From Rhodospirillales bacterium (lineage in GTDB: Bacteria > Pseudomonadota > Alphaproteobacteria > Micavibrionales > UBA1664), in contig CP060260.1 in assembly GCA_023898805.1 (NCBI GenBank), positions 1,612,001-1,676,000 on the forward strand: a DNA stretch of 64,000 nucleotides. Reading direction: 5' to 3'. Shown one piece after another: positions 18,824-27,913 of this stretch. Position 1 is the stretch's first letter; every line of letters begins with the position of its first letter. The position numbers and the translations under genes were made by a program. The notes under the pieces were generated by a model that did not search any database, had not been told where the DNA came from, and saw nothing but the letters and a program-made list of their open reading frames with translations.

Positions 18824-20374
18824 TTACGCCGCGCGGATTTTGTCGCGCAGATAGGCGGGGACCGAATCCATCGCGATGCGTTCCTGCGCCATGGTGTTGC
18901 GCTCGCGCACTGTTACGGTGCCGTCGGTCACGGTCTGGTCGTCGATGGTGAAACAGAACGGCGTGCCGATTTCATCCTGCCGCGCGTAACGCTTGCCGAT
19001 ATTCTGCTTGATGTCCAGATCGACCGCGAATTCCTCGCGCAGCGCCATATACAGCTTTTGCGCCAGCGCGGGATGATCGCCCTTCGCCGTCAACGGCAGG
19101 ATCGCGGCCTTTTTCGGCGCGATCGCCGGATGAAAGTTCAGATACACGCCGGACGGGCGTGATGGGTCAAGCGTATATGCCTCGCACAAAAGCGCCAGAA
19201 CCCCGCGCGTCAGGCCCGCCGCCGGTTCGATGACATGCGGCACGAAACGTTCGTTGGTCACGGGGTCGAAATAATCCAGCTTCTGGCCCGAATGCTGCGT
19301 ATGCTGCGTCAGGTCGTAATCGGTGCGATAAGCGATTCCCTCCAGCTCGCCAAAACCCGGCGCGGTGAACGGAAACCGGTATTCGATGTCGAACGTGCCT
19401 TTGGAATAGAACACCAGCTCGTCCGCGCCATGTTCGCGCAGCAAAATGTTGTCGCCCGAAAGACCGATGGATTCCCAAAATTTCCGGCGTTCGGCCTTCC
19501 AGAAATCGAACCACGTTTTTGCATCCTTGGGATGGCAGAAGAATTCCATCTCCATCTGCTCGAACTCGCGCGAACGGAAGATGAAATTCCGTGGGTTGAC
19601 CTCGTTGCGAAAGGCCTTGCCGATCTGCGCGATGCCGAACGGCACGCGCACGCGGGAGGAATCGACCACGTTCTTGAAGTTGATGAAAATGCCCTGCGCC
19701 GTCTCGCCGCGCAGATAGGCGACGTTGTCGTCCGACGCCACGGCGCCGATCTTGGTTTCGAACAGCAGGTTGAACGCCTTGGGCTCGGTCAGTGTGCCGG
19801 GCTCTTTCGCATCGGGGCCGACGATCTTGCCGTAATCGGAAAACGGAATGGCATTCAGCGCCTTGCGCGTAAAATCCGGTTCCGCGCGGCCCTTGCCGAA
19901 TTTTTTGATGCGCGAAGGTGTAACGCCGTCTTCGTCCGATTGCGGCACGGCCAGCCATGCGCCCTGACCGTCGTTCGGCACCAGCACGTCCAGATGGTCT
20001 TCGCGGTATCGCTTCTTGGTTTCGCGGCAATCCACCATCGGGTCGGCGAAGCCGCCGACATGGCCGGATGCGACCCAGACCTTCGGGTTCTGGATGATCG
20101 CGGAATCAAGGCCGACAATCTCGATCGGCTCGCCGTCCGGGCCGATGGGGGGGCACAACACCATCGCCTTCCACCACAAATCGCGCAGATTGTTTTTCAG
20201 CTCGACGCCCAGCGGACCGTAATCCCAGAAACCGTTGATGCCGCCGTAAATATCGGACGCGCCAAAGATGAAGCCGCGCCGCTTGCACAGCGCGACGATG
20301 TCCTTCATCAGCTCGGTCGGAGTTTTGGTTTCAGGAGTGGCGGGGGTGGAATCGGATTTGGCGGCGGCGGTCAT
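18824..20374 (-). CDS. glyS: Glycyl-tRNA synthetase, single-chain alpha2 type
   Basis: This 516-residue class II synthetase charges tRNA-Gly. It is the dimeric type also found in eukaryotes, archaea, Firmicutes and Actinobacteria, not the GlyQ/GlyS heterotetramer usual in Proteobacteria. Evidence is the N-terminal GFIFGASDIYGGINGFWDYG, the zinc-finger-like DPMVDCRETKKRYREDHL (here with only the first Cys obvious), LRGETAQGIFINFKNV (motif 2 region), SREFEQMEMEFF, and the C-terminal anticodon-binding domain from about residue 395. The ppdK gene lies 1.2 kb away, where glyQ/glyS commonly sits in other Alphaproteobacteria. Confidence 0.93.
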   Translation of the reverse strand: MTAAAKSDSTPATPETKTPTELMKDIVALCKRRGFIFGASDIYGGINGFWDYGPLGVELKNNLRDLWWKAMVLCPPIGPDGEPIEIVGLDSAIIQNPKVWVASGHVGGFADPMVDCRETKKRYREDHLDVLVPNDGQGAWLAVPQSDEDGVTPSRIKKFGKGRAEPDFTRKALNAIPFSDYGKIVGPDAKEPGTLTEPKAFNLLFETKIGAVASDDNVAYLRGETAQGIFINFKNVVDSSRVRVPFGIAQIGKAFRNEVNPRNFIFRSREFEQMEMEFFCHPKDAKTWFDFWKAERRKFWESIGLSGDNILLREHGADELVFYSKGTFDIEYRFPFTAPGFGELEGIAYRTDYDLTQHTQHSGQKLDYFDPVTNERFVPHVIEPAAGLTRGVLALLCEAYTLDPSRPSGVYLNFHPAIAPKKAAILPLTAKGDHPALAQKLYMALREEFAVDLDIKQNIGKRYARQDEIGTPFCFTIDDQTVTDGTVTVRERNTMAQERIAMDSVPAYLRDKIRAA

Positions 20375-20445
20375 GACACGTCGTTTCGTTGGGGTCTTTG
20401 AAAGGGAATTAAACAGAAAAAGGCGGGAAAGGAAAGGGATCGGCG

Positions 20446-20952
20446 CTACTGCGCCCCGCCGCCCTGCCGTAACAGGCCCTGAACGTAGCTGTCGTTGATG
20501 CGGTCGTCCTGAATCTGGCGCGAGAGTTCATATGACGCAGGCGGCTTGTAGACGTACTGGACCTTGGGTGCGGCCTGCGCGTCCTTGGCGTCTTGTGCCG
20601 CGTAAGGCGCGCCGATGGAAATCGCAAGATCCGATCCGTCGACCACGCCGTCATGGTTAAGGTCTTGCAGGTTATCGGTGCTTGGCACGCCGGATGCGCC
20701 CGTATTGCCTGTATTGCCGGGGAAATCCTTGGCCGACATCTGGCTAAGATACGCGGCATCGTCCTGCGACATCTGGGATGCGGCAACGCTGGCGCGGCCG
20801 TTCTGCACGTTGGACTGGCTTTTGACGATCTGACCGACGCTCTGATTGTTAATATTCTGGCCGTTGACGTACATCTGCGCCCCCGCCGAGTGTGCGGCGG
20901 GAAGGGCTGCCGACAACGAGAGCGCGGCGAAAAGAAGGGTTTTACGGACCAT
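20446..20952 (-). CDS. Small secreted protein with one EF-hand/dockerin-like loop
   Basis: The 168-residue product has a Sec signal peptide (MVRKTLLFAALSLSAALPAA, cleavage probably after AGA near 25). The mature part is rich in Asn, Gln and Ser, contains a glycine/threonine spacer and then one calcium-loop sequence, DLNHDGVVDGSD at 97-108, with the D-x-N-x-D-G-x-x-D spacing of EF-hand and dockerin loops. True dockerins have two such loops; only one is visible. The C-terminus has a YVYKPPASYELSRQ segment. It lies upstream of glyS on the same strand and its start is 24 bp from the divergent GNAT gene. Family unknown. Confidence 0.65.
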   Translation of the reverse strand: MVRKTLLFAALSLSAALPAAHSAGAQMYVNGQNINNQSVGQIVKSQSNVQNGRASVAASQMSQDDAAYLSQMSAKDFPGNTGNTGASGVPSTDNLQDLNHDGVVDGSDLAISIGAPYAAQDAKDAQAAPKVQYVYKPPASYELSRQIQDDRINDSYVQGLLRQGGGAQ

Positions 20953-20975
20953 GCCCGCACGGTAGCATGGTTTTT

Positions 20976-21485
20976 ATGGACAACCAAGATATTCGCGTCA
21001 TCCACCTGAAATCGCATGATATCGAACGCGCGGCGCGGTTTTTCAATTACGACCGCACCGGCTATGACGACCGGGCCCTGCGCGAGTGCATGGCACAGGG
21101 GGCATGGGGGGTGCTGTTGGCCGAAACCGCCGATGGTGTGGATATCGGGGGCTGTTACCTTAACTGGGTGCCGAAATACCCGCTTTACCGCCGTCTGGAA
21201 CTACCGGAATTACAGGATTTACGCGTATCGCCGGATTGGCGCCGCCGCGGTGTCGCCACCCGCCTGATCGCAACGTGCGAGGATATGGCGCGTGGCGGCG
21301 GCGCTCGCGGCATGGGCTTGTCGGTCGGCCTGTATGCTGATTACGGCCCGGCCCAGCGCCTTTACACGAAACTAGGCTACGTGCCGGACGGGCAGGGCGT
21401 GACCTATGACCGTGTGGCCGTCGTCCCCGGCGCGCGCCACCCGGTCGACGACGATTTGACCCTGATGCTCCTTAAATTTTTTTGA
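20976..21485 (+). CDS. GNAT family N-acetyltransferase
   Basis: The 169-residue protein shows the GNAT acetyl-CoA site in DLRVSPDWRRRGVATRLI (motif A, R-R-x-G-V-A), followed by a helix and the later LYTKLGYVPDG segment that ends most GNAT folds. The substrate cannot be told from sequence. I prefer ATG 20976; ATG 20967 is also in frame and neither has a strong ribosome-binding site. It is divergent from the EF-hand protein and followed at 54 bp by ppdK. Confidence 0.8.
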   Translation: MDNQDIRVIHLKSHDIERAARFFNYDRTGYDDRALRECMAQGAWGVLLAETADGVDIGGCYLNWVPKYPLYRRLELPELQDLRVSPDWRRRGVATRLIATCEDMARGGGARGMGLSVGLYADYGPAQRLYTKLGYVPDGQGVTYDRVAVVPGARHPVDDDLTLMLLKFF

Positions 21486-21539
21486 AAGCCGGTTCCGGAC
21501 GGTCTAGAGTCGCCCTTGAATCCAACCGGGGAAAGAAAC

Positions 21540-24230
21540 ATGGCGCAGAAATGGGTATACGGCTTCGGCGGCGGCAAGGCTGACGGCGAGGCGTCGATGA
21601 AAAACCTGTTGGGCGGCAAGGGCGCGAATCTGGCCGAGATGTCGGCGATCGGCCTGCCCGTTCCCCCCGGTTTTACCATCACGACCGAGGTCTGCACGCA
21701 TTTCTACGCCCATGATCGCGCCTATCCGCAAGGGTTGGAGGATCAGGTCGCTTCGGCCCTCGGCGCGGTCGAACAACAGGTCGATTGCGCCTTTGGCGAT
21801 GCGCGCAAGCCGCTTTTGGTTTCCGTGCGTTCGGGCGCGCGCGCCTCGATGCCGGGGATGATGGATACGGTGCTTAATCTCGGCCTCAACGACGAAACCG
21901 TCGCGGGGCTGGCTGCCGGATCGGGGGATGAACGTTTCGCGTGGGATTCCTATCGCCGCTTTATCCAGATGTATTCCAACGTCGTGCTGGATATCCCGCA
22001 TCATGATTTCGAGGATATCCTCGACACCGCCAAGCGCCGCCTGAACCTGACGCAGGATACCCAGCTTTCGGCCAAAAACTGGCAATCCGTGGTCGCGGAA
22101 TACAAGGCGCTGGTCAAACAGCGCCTTGGCCGCGATTTCCCGCAGGATCCGAAGGAACAGCTTTGGGGCGCGATCGGCGCGGTGTTCAAAAGCTGGATGA
22201 CACCGCGCGCGGTGACCTACCGTTCGATTCACAACATTCCACAGGACTGGGGCACCGCCGTGAATGTTCAGGCGATGGTCTTCGGCAACATGGGTGACGA
22301 TTGCGCGACCGGCGTTGCCTTCACCCGCGACCCGTCCACGGGCGAAAACGTTTTTTACGGCGAATATCTGGTGAACGCGCAGGGCGAGGACGTGGTCGCC
22401 GGCATCCGCACGCCGCAGCAACTGACCATCGACGCGAAAAAGCGCGAGGGCGGCACATTGCCCGCGATGGAGGAGGTCATGCCCGGCGTCTTCAAACAGC
22501 TCAACGACGTCCGCCTGACCTTGGAAAAACATTACCGCGACATGCAGGACATCGAATTCACGGTGCAAAAAGGGCATCTTTACATGCTGCAAACCCGCAC
22601 CGGAAAACGCACGGCCGCCGCCGCGGTCAAGGTCGCGGTCGATATGGTGGCGGAAGGTCTGATTTCGGAATCCGAAGCGGTCTTGCGCGTCGATCCCGCA
22701 AGCCTGGATCAATTGCTGCACCCGACTTTGGACCCGAAGGCGAAAAAGGATGTGGTGGCCAAGGGCCTGCCCGCCAGCCCCGGCGCGGCGACGGGGCGCA
22801 TCGTGTTCACGGCGGACGAGGCCGAGGCGTGGGCCAAGCGCGGCGAATCCGTGCTGCTGGTCCGGGTTGAAACCAGCCCCGAGGATATTCACGGTATGCA
22901 CGCGGCTGCGGGCATTTTGACCAGCCGCGGCGGCATGACCAGCCACGCGGCGGTGGTCGCGCGCGGCATGGGCCGTCCCTGCGTCGCGGGCGCGGGCAGC
23001 CTGTTGATCGACGCGCGCGGCAAGACCATGAAAATCGGCGACCGCGAACTGCGCGAGGGTGACACCATCACCATCGACGGCGGCGCCGGCACGGTGATGC
23101 TGGGCGCGGTGCCCACGGTTCAGGCCGAACTTTCGGGCGATTTCGCCAAATTGATGCAATGGGCCGACGCGGCGCGCCGGATGCAGGTGCGCGCCAATGC
23201 CGAAACCCCGGACGACGCCGCGACCGCGCGCCACTTTGGGGCGCAGGGCATCGGCCTGTGCCGGACCGAGCACATGTTCTTCGACCCCAACCGCATCCAG
23301 CGCGTGCGCGAAATGATTTTCGCCGAGGACGTGGCGGGCCGCAAAGCCGCGCTTGCGCATCTCGCCCCGATGCAAAAGGGCGACTTCAAGGCGCTGTTCA
23401 AAATCATGCTCGGCCTGCCGGTAACGGTGCGCCTGCTTGATCCGCCCTTGCACGAATTCCTGCCGCATGCCGACGCCGATGTCGCGGCTTTTGCGGCGAC
23501 GGCGGGTATCCCCGAAAAACGCGTGCGCCAGCGCCTTGCGCAATTGCACGAGGCGAACCCGATGCTGGGCCATCGCGGCTGCCGCCTTGGCATCACCTAT
23601 CCGGAAATCTATGAAATGCAGGTCCGCGCGATTTTCGAGGCCGCAAGGGAAACCGAGGCCGGGGAAGGCAAGACCGTAACCCCCGAAGTGATGATTCCGC
23701 TGATCGCGACGCGCAAGGAGCTTTCGATTCTCAAAGCCATGACCGACCGTGTCGCGGCCGAGGTGGGCATCAACAATTACAGCGTCGGCACGATGATCGA
23801 ACTGCCGCGCGCCGCGCTGATGGCAGGTGACATCGCGCAGGATGCCGCGTTCTTCTCCTTCGGCACCAACGATTTGACCCAGACCACGCTGGGCCTTTCG
23901 CGCGACGACGCGGGCAATTTCCTGCCCGCCTATCAAGACGCGGGCATATTCGCGCGCGACCCGTTCGCCAGCCTTGATCAGGACGGCGTGGGCCAGCTTG
24001 TCGAAATCGGTGTCGAACGCGGACGCAAAACCCGCCCCGACCTCAAGGTCGGCATTTGCGGCGAACACGGCGGCGACCCGGACTCGATCGGCTTTTTTGA
24101 AAAGGCGGGGCTCGATTACGTTTCCTGCTCGCCCTACCGTGTGCCCATCGCGCGTCTGGCCGCGGCGCAGGCGGCAATCCGGGCGGGATCGGCAAAAGTC
24201 GCGCCGCTCAAGAAAGCCGCGAACGGCTGA
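21540..24230 (+). CDS. ppdK: Pyruvate, phosphate dikinase
   Basis: PPDK interconverts pyruvate + ATP + Pi and PEP + AMP + PPi, serving gluconeogenesis or a reversible glycolytic step. The 896-residue product has the N-terminal ATP-grasp domain (LLGGKGANLAEMS, VSVRSGARASMPGMMDTV), the central swivelling domain with catalytic His469 in GGMTSHAAVVARGMG, and a C-terminal PEP/pyruvate TIM barrel with FGTNDLTQTTLG. Start 21540 has GGGGAAAG in front; the longer frame from TTG 21516 is unlikely. No PDRP-type regulator gene lies nearby. Confidence 0.95.
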   Translation: MAQKWVYGFGGGKADGEASMKNLLGGKGANLAEMSAIGLPVPPGFTITTEVCTHFYAHDRAYPQGLEDQVASALGAVEQQVDCAFGDARKPLLVSVRSGARASMPGMMDTVLNLGLNDETVAGLAAGSGDERFAWDSYRRFIQMYSNVVLDIPHHDFEDILDTAKRRLNLTQDTQLSAKNWQSVVAEYKALVKQRLGRDFPQDPKEQLWGAIGAVFKSWMTPRAVTYRSIHNIPQDWGTAVNVQAMVFGNMGDDCATGVAFTRDPSTGENVFYGEYLVNAQGEDVVAGIRTPQQLTIDAKKREGGTLPAMEEVMPGVFKQLNDVRLTLEKHYRDMQDIEFTVQKGHLYMLQTRTGKRTAAAAVKVAVDMVAEGLISESEAVLRVDPASLDQLLHPTLDPKAKKDVVAKGLPASPGAATGRIVFTADEAEAWAKRGESVLLVRVETSPEDIHGMHAAAGILTSRGGMTSHAAVVARGMGRPCVAGAGSLLIDARGKTMKIGDRELREGDTITIDGGAGTVMLGAVPTVQAELSGDFAKLMQWADAARRMQVRANAETPDDAATARHFGAQGIGLCRTEHMFFDPNRIQRVREMIFAEDVAGRKAALAHLAPMQKGDFKALFKIMLGLPVTVRLLDPPLHEFLPHADADVAAFAATAGIPEKRVRQRLAQLHEANPMLGHRGCRLGITYPEIYEMQVRAIFEAARETEAGEGKTVTPEVMIPLIATRKELSILKAMTDRVAAEVGINNYSVGTMIELPRAALMAGDIAQDAAFFSFGTNDLTQTTLGLSRDDAGNFLPAYQDAGIFARDPFASLDQDGVGQLVEIGVERGRKTRPDLKVGICGEHGGDPDSIGFFEKAGLDYVSCSPYRVPIARLAAAQAAIRAGSAKVAPLKKAANG

Positions 24231-24299
24231 CCCCGGCATAAATTTGCATAACACATAAGTTGTTTGCTAGGGATGGACAGGCAAGCAAAGAGAGGGTCC

Positions 24300-24659
24300 A
24301 TGCGCCTGAAATCCGCTATTTTTAACACGGTGGCCGTTGGCGGTCTGCTGGCAACTTTGGTGGGCGCGGCCTATCAGGTGCAACCGGGCATCCATGCAAT
24401 TTCGCACATGCTCGATAACGGGCTGTACGACACGCTGCGTGCCGTGCCGGGCAGCGAACGCACGACAAGCGCGCGTCTTGCCATCCTGATGCGTCAGCAG
24501 GAAGGGCGCATCGCACGCGACCGCTTTCTGGGACTGGACCGTCTGGGCTACGGCGCAAAAGCGGAAATCGGCGCGAACGAATTGCGCAACGCCGGTATTG
24601 ATCCCACCAACGACACAGTCCGCGCACAAATGCACAAAACTGGCTTCGTCATCTCGTAA
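24300..24659 (+). CDS. Small protein with N-terminal membrane segment, unknown function
   Basis: The 119-residue product begins with a basic residue and a hydrophobic stretch (about residues 7-25) that is either an uncleaved anchor or a signal peptide. The rest is soluble, with several Arg residues and no recognised motif. The ATG at 24300 is preceded by AGAGGG. It lies 70 bp after ppdK and 30 bp before another unknown gene of similarly reduced GC. The pair may be a unit, but I cannot infer a role. Confidence 0.55.
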   Translation: MRLKSAIFNTVAVGGLLATLVGAAYQVQPGIHAISHMLDNGLYDTLRAVPGSERTTSARLAILMRQQEGRIARDRFLGLDRLGYGAKAEIGANELRNAGIDPTNDTVRAQMHKTGFVIS

Positions 24660-24689
24660 AAATTGGCAACAAAAATCACAGGCGACAAA

Positions 24690-25508
24690 ATGAATACCCT
24701 AACAAAGTTTTTAAAGATTACCTCGGCGTACGATGCGTGGATGAAAATGCAGCATCAAGAGGCTGAGCGGCGCAGGCAGGCGCGCGATGCGCAATTGGCC
24801 GACATCAATACGCCCCTTGGCAAAAAGGGCAGTTTCTCGCCGTTCGCGCAACTCGTTATGCAAGATCAAAGCATGATTACTGATGCGCTCATGGAAACAT
24901 TATCGGCAACCCTGCGTGGAGATGCCGGAGCGATAGAAACTCTGGATCGTAAAGACGCCATTGCCTGTGTGCACGATCTGCGATGGGCGTGGCAGACTGC
25001 CGCCGATGCCGCGAAGACGCCAGCCGGTACGAAGTCGAAAACGGCTTTGGTCGACGCGCTGTTTGGCATCGCTGAAAACCGGGAAACATCCATGGAAGAT
25101 CGTTGCGAAGCACTCAAAGTGGCCAATAATACCTTCCTCTCCTTGGGGTCTGGATTGGCTGTGTTTCCTTTGGAAAAAGCGCGCGTAAGCGCATTGGCGT
25201 CCGGCCTGATGGATGAAATTGAGGCCAAACACAGGACGGCGAACGGATGGACCCGCATTCACGGAGAAACCGGCGACACGATGGCTGCTGCCCATGCATT
25301 GAATATTCTGGTCACTGGTGGTTATCGCTATGAGCGCGCCGATTTCGATCTTGGCGCACGCTTCGCGGGGATCATGGAGAACGTATCCGGATGGGGAAAC
25401 CGCGCTCTTGATATTGCGCGGCAAACGCACGGACGCCAACTGGATGAACGTTTTAAACGGGCGTTTGGTTTTGTGCCCCACGATTCCATGGGCATGAAAA
25501 ACGCGTGA
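24690..25508 (+). CDS. Cytosolic protein of unknown function
   Basis: The 272-residue protein is helical and polar, with no signal peptide or membrane helix and no catalytic motif that I recognise. It has several alanine/aspartate-rich helices and a histidine-containing stretch EIEAKHRTANGW. The codon use is less GC3-rich than that of ppdK. The start at 24690 (MNTLTKF) is chosen over a TTG at 24663. It probably forms a transcript with the 119-residue gene upstream. Confidence 0.6.
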   Translation: MNTLTKFLKITSAYDAWMKMQHQEAERRRQARDAQLADINTPLGKKGSFSPFAQLVMQDQSMITDALMETLSATLRGDAGAIETLDRKDAIACVHDLRWAWQTAADAAKTPAGTKSKTALVDALFGIAENRETSMEDRCEALKVANNTFLSLGSGLAVFPLEKARVSALASGLMDEIEAKHRTANGWTRIHGETGDTMAAAHALNILVTGGYRYERADFDLGARFAGIMENVSGWGNRALDIARQTHGRQLDERFKRAFGFVPHDSMGMKNA

Positions 25509-25568
25509 TTGCCCGCCTAAAACGTGCCTGATTTGCGCATCGGGTTCCGATGCGCTACCTAAAAGCGT

Positions 25569-26117
25569 ATGGAAATCAGGCGCTTTTTCATCGACGCGGA
25601 ATTCAACGACGAAATCGGCGATTGCCGGATCGAGCCGATCAGCCTCGCGCTGGTGCCCGACGACGATGCCGCGCGCGAATTCTATGCGGTTTCCAGCGAA
25701 TTCAGCGAAGGCGCGGCCCATGGCTGGTTGCGCATGCACGTCCTGCCCAAACTGCCCCCGCGCGGCGAACGTCTGACGCTTGCCGAAATCCGCGACGACA
25801 TCAGCACCTATTTCAACGCCTGCGCGCCCATAAACGGGCAGGATGCCAAGCTGGAATTCTGGGGCAAGAATATCGGCATGGACATGGCGGTGCTGGGCCT
25901 GATCTTCGGCGGTCTGTCGAAATTCTATGCCGCCGTCGGCGCCTGCGGCTTCAAACGGTCGTACTTCAACGATTCCGACATGTTGCGCACCCGGCTTTAC
26001 GAACAGGGCGTCAAACCGCCCTTCAGCCACATCCCCGATGCCGAACGGCACATGGCGCTTCTGGATGCGCGCCAGGAACGCGCCGAATACAGGATGATGA
26101 AGGCGCTGCTGGGTTAG
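25569..26117 (+). CDS. RNase AS-like 3'-5' exoribonuclease (DEDDh)
   Basis: The 182 residues resemble mycobacterial Rv2179c/RNase AS, a polyadenylate-preferring exoribonuclease. The start FFIDAEFND gives catalytic Asp9 and Glu11, REFYAVSSEF and the RMHVLPKLPP block match the family closely, Asp105 lies in GMDMAVL, and HMALLDA supplies His161 and Asp166 of a DEDDh site. It is complete. The stop overlaps by 4 bp the stop of the convergent ygfZ gene. Its RNA target here is unknown. Confidence 0.75.
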   Translation: MEIRRFFIDAEFNDEIGDCRIEPISLALVPDDDAAREFYAVSSEFSEGAAHGWLRMHVLPKLPPRGERLTLAEIRDDISTYFNACAPINGQDAKLEFWGKNIGMDMAVLGLIFGGLSKFYAAVGACGFKRSYFNDSDMLRTRLYEQGVKPPFSHIPDAERHMALLDARQERAEYRMMKALLG

Positions 26118-26926
26118 CTGTCGCCATCCGTCATCGGGACGATGCCCATGCGCGCCGCGGCGGATAATTGGTCGTGGCGCAGCACGGCCAGCCCCAGATC
26201 GCCCTCGTGCGAGCGCATTTCGCCGATCAGGTCGCCTTCCGGCGTCACGATGTCGGTAAAGGCGGGCAGAGCCTCGCCCGCAATCCGCACCGCATACAGC
26301 CCCTTTTTGGCCAGTCCCCGGTGGTGCATCCGGCTGGTCAACTCCTGCCCCAGATAACATCCCTTGGCGTAAGAAACGCCGTTGAGCCGGTCGAGCCCGA
26401 TATCCGCCGCCGTATCCTCGCCCCATGCGATATCGCGCCCGCCGCATGGGATTTTGCGCCCAATGCACAACCGATGATAGAATTTGAAATCGGCTTTTTC
26501 AAGGGCAGTTAATTCATTTAAATCAGATGGTTGAAAGATAATGTTCCGGTACACGCCGGGCAGGGGTCGCGGGTCCGCCCATAAATTTTGAAACACCGCC
26601 GGCACCTCGTCGCCCCACGCCGCAACCACGCGCAAGGGGGCATAATCGATGACAATTTCGCGCCGCAACCGATAACGCGCCAGTGTCGCCGCCAGCCGTT
26701 CGCCGCGTACCGCATCGCATTCAAGAAGCACGCCATCATCCTGCGGATAAACGAAAAAATCGTGTTCTAACCGTCCCTGCGCATTCAAAAGCGCGGCGTA
26801 TGAGATTCCTGTCGGACCGCCGATCAAATCCTGCGTCACCAGCGCCTGTAAAAAACCGCGCGCCTCGGCCCCGCGAACCGACACACCGATGCGATCTTCC
26901 AGCAATGTGTAATAACCCTTTGTCAT
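26114..26926 (-). CDS. ygfZ: YgfZ/GcvT-domain folate-binding protein
   Basis: YgfZ (IBA57-like) is a tetrahydrofolate-dependent helper in maturation of [4Fe-4S] proteins. The 270-residue product has the family signature KGCYLGQE at 188-195, including the conserved Cys, on a GcvT-like fold. I start at ATG 26926 (MTKGYYTLLE); the open frame extends further to 27154 but that part overlaps the divergent gene and lacks family character. BolA earlier in the window belongs to the same general pathway, though far away. Confidence 0.88.
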   Translation of the reverse strand: MTKGYYTLLEDRIGVSVRGAEARGFLQALVTQDLIGGPTGISYAALLNAQGRLEHDFFVYPQDDGVLLECDAVRGERLAATLARYRLRREIVIDYAPLRVVAAWGDEVPAVFQNLWADPRPLPGVYRNIIFQPSDLNELTALEKADFKFYHRLCIGRKIPCGGRDIAWGEDTAADIGLDRLNGVSYAKGCYLGQELTSRMHHRGLAKKGLYAVRIAGEALPAFTDIVTPEGDLIGEMRSHEGDLGLAVLRHDQLSAAARMGIVPMTDGDS

Positions 26927-26956
26927 CGCATGTCGTTTATAGCATGTTTGCCCGGT

Positions 26957-27913
26957 ATGAAAAAAATCCTCTTTATCACCGCCACGCGCATCGGCGATGC
27001 CGTGTTTTCGATGGGGCTGCTCGATCATATGGTGCGCACTTGGCCCCAGGCCAGCATCACGGTCGCCTGCGGCCCGCTGGTCGAGGGGTTTTTTACCCCC
27101 GTTCCCGGTGTCGCGCGCGTCATCGTCCTGAAAAAGGAAAAACGCGCGGGCCATTGGCGCAAATTGTGGAAACAGGTGGTGACGACGCGCTGGGATATGG
27201 TGGTGGATTTACGCAATTCCGCCGTTTCCCGCCTGATCTGTGCCAAAAAACGCTATATTTTCGGCCCGGCGATCGACCGGAACAAGCACAAGGTCGAACA
27301 AAACGCGGCGGTGATGCGCCTGACCGGGGTACCCGCCCCGCGCCTGTGGTTTTCGCCCGAAACGCTGGCGCGCGCGGCGGCGCTGGTGCCGGATGGCGGG
27401 CCGGTGCTGGGCGTCGGCCCCGCGGCCAACTGGCTGGCCAAGACATGGCCCGCCGATCGTTTTATCGAACTGATCGACATTCTGACCGGGCCGGGCGGCA
27501 TATTGCCCGGCGCGCGCATCGCCGTGATCGCTGCACCGGGCGAGGAAGCGCAGGCCCGACCCGTACTGGACAGCATCCCGCCCGAACGGCGCATCGACCT
27601 GATCGCCAAGGGCCGGCCCGAGCTGGCCGCCGCCTGTATCGCGCGCTGCGCCTTTTTCGTCGGCAACGATTCGGGGCTGACGCATTGCGCCGCCGCCGCC
27701 GGGGTGCCGACTCTGGGCCTGTACGGCCCAAGCTGGCCGCATATCTATCGCCCGTGGGGACAGGGGTTCGTCGCCACGCCCAAAAACTTCGCGCAGCTGA
27801 TCGATTATCCCGGCTATGACTCCAAAACCGCGCCCTGCCTGATGGAAGGCCTCAGCGTCGAGATGGTGGCATCGGCAGCGCACGACGTGTGGATGAAGAC
27901 AGCAAGGCGCTGA
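26957..27913 (+). CDS. Glycosyltransferase family 9 (heptosyltransferase-like)
   Basis: The 318-residue protein has the GT9 layout: an N-terminal Rossmann domain starting KKILFITATRIGDAVFSMG and a C-terminal nucleotide-sugar domain with GNDSGLTHCAAAAGVPTLGL and YGPSWPHIYRPWG. GT9 enzymes such as WaaC/WaaF/WaaQ add heptose to the lipopolysaccharide core. The exact sugar cannot be read from sequence, and no other LPS gene is adjacent. The last 62 bp overlap the 3' end of the convergent LRR-kinase gene, which is unusually long. Confidence 0.87.
   Translation: MKKILFITATRIGDAVFSMGLLDHMVRTWPQASITVACGPLVEGFFTPVPGVARVIVLKKEKRAGHWRKLWKQVVTTRWDMVVDLRNSAVSRLICAKKRYIFGPAIDRNKHKVEQNAAVMRLTGVPAPRLWFSPETLARAAALVPDGGPVLGVGPAANWLAKTWPADRFIELIDILTGPGGILPGARIAVIAAPGEEAQARPVLDSIPPERRIDLIAKGRPELAAACIARCAFFVGNDSGLTHCAAAAGVPTLGLYGPSWPHIYRPWGQGFVATPKNFAQLIDYPGYDSKTAPCLMEGLSVEMVASAAHDVWMKTARR

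Noticed and set aside
21504..24254. Very long open frame on the strand opposite ppdK (over 900 codons)
   Set aside because: It mirrors the ppdK gene almost exactly, has Arg/His/Gly-rich shadow composition and no motif. Long antisense frames are expected in GC-rich coding DNA. Similar shadows oppose cobT, carB and glyS.
26114..27154. A longer YgfZ start at 27154
   Set aside because: The added 76 residues overlap the GT9 gene and lack family character; the ATG 26926 begins the fold.
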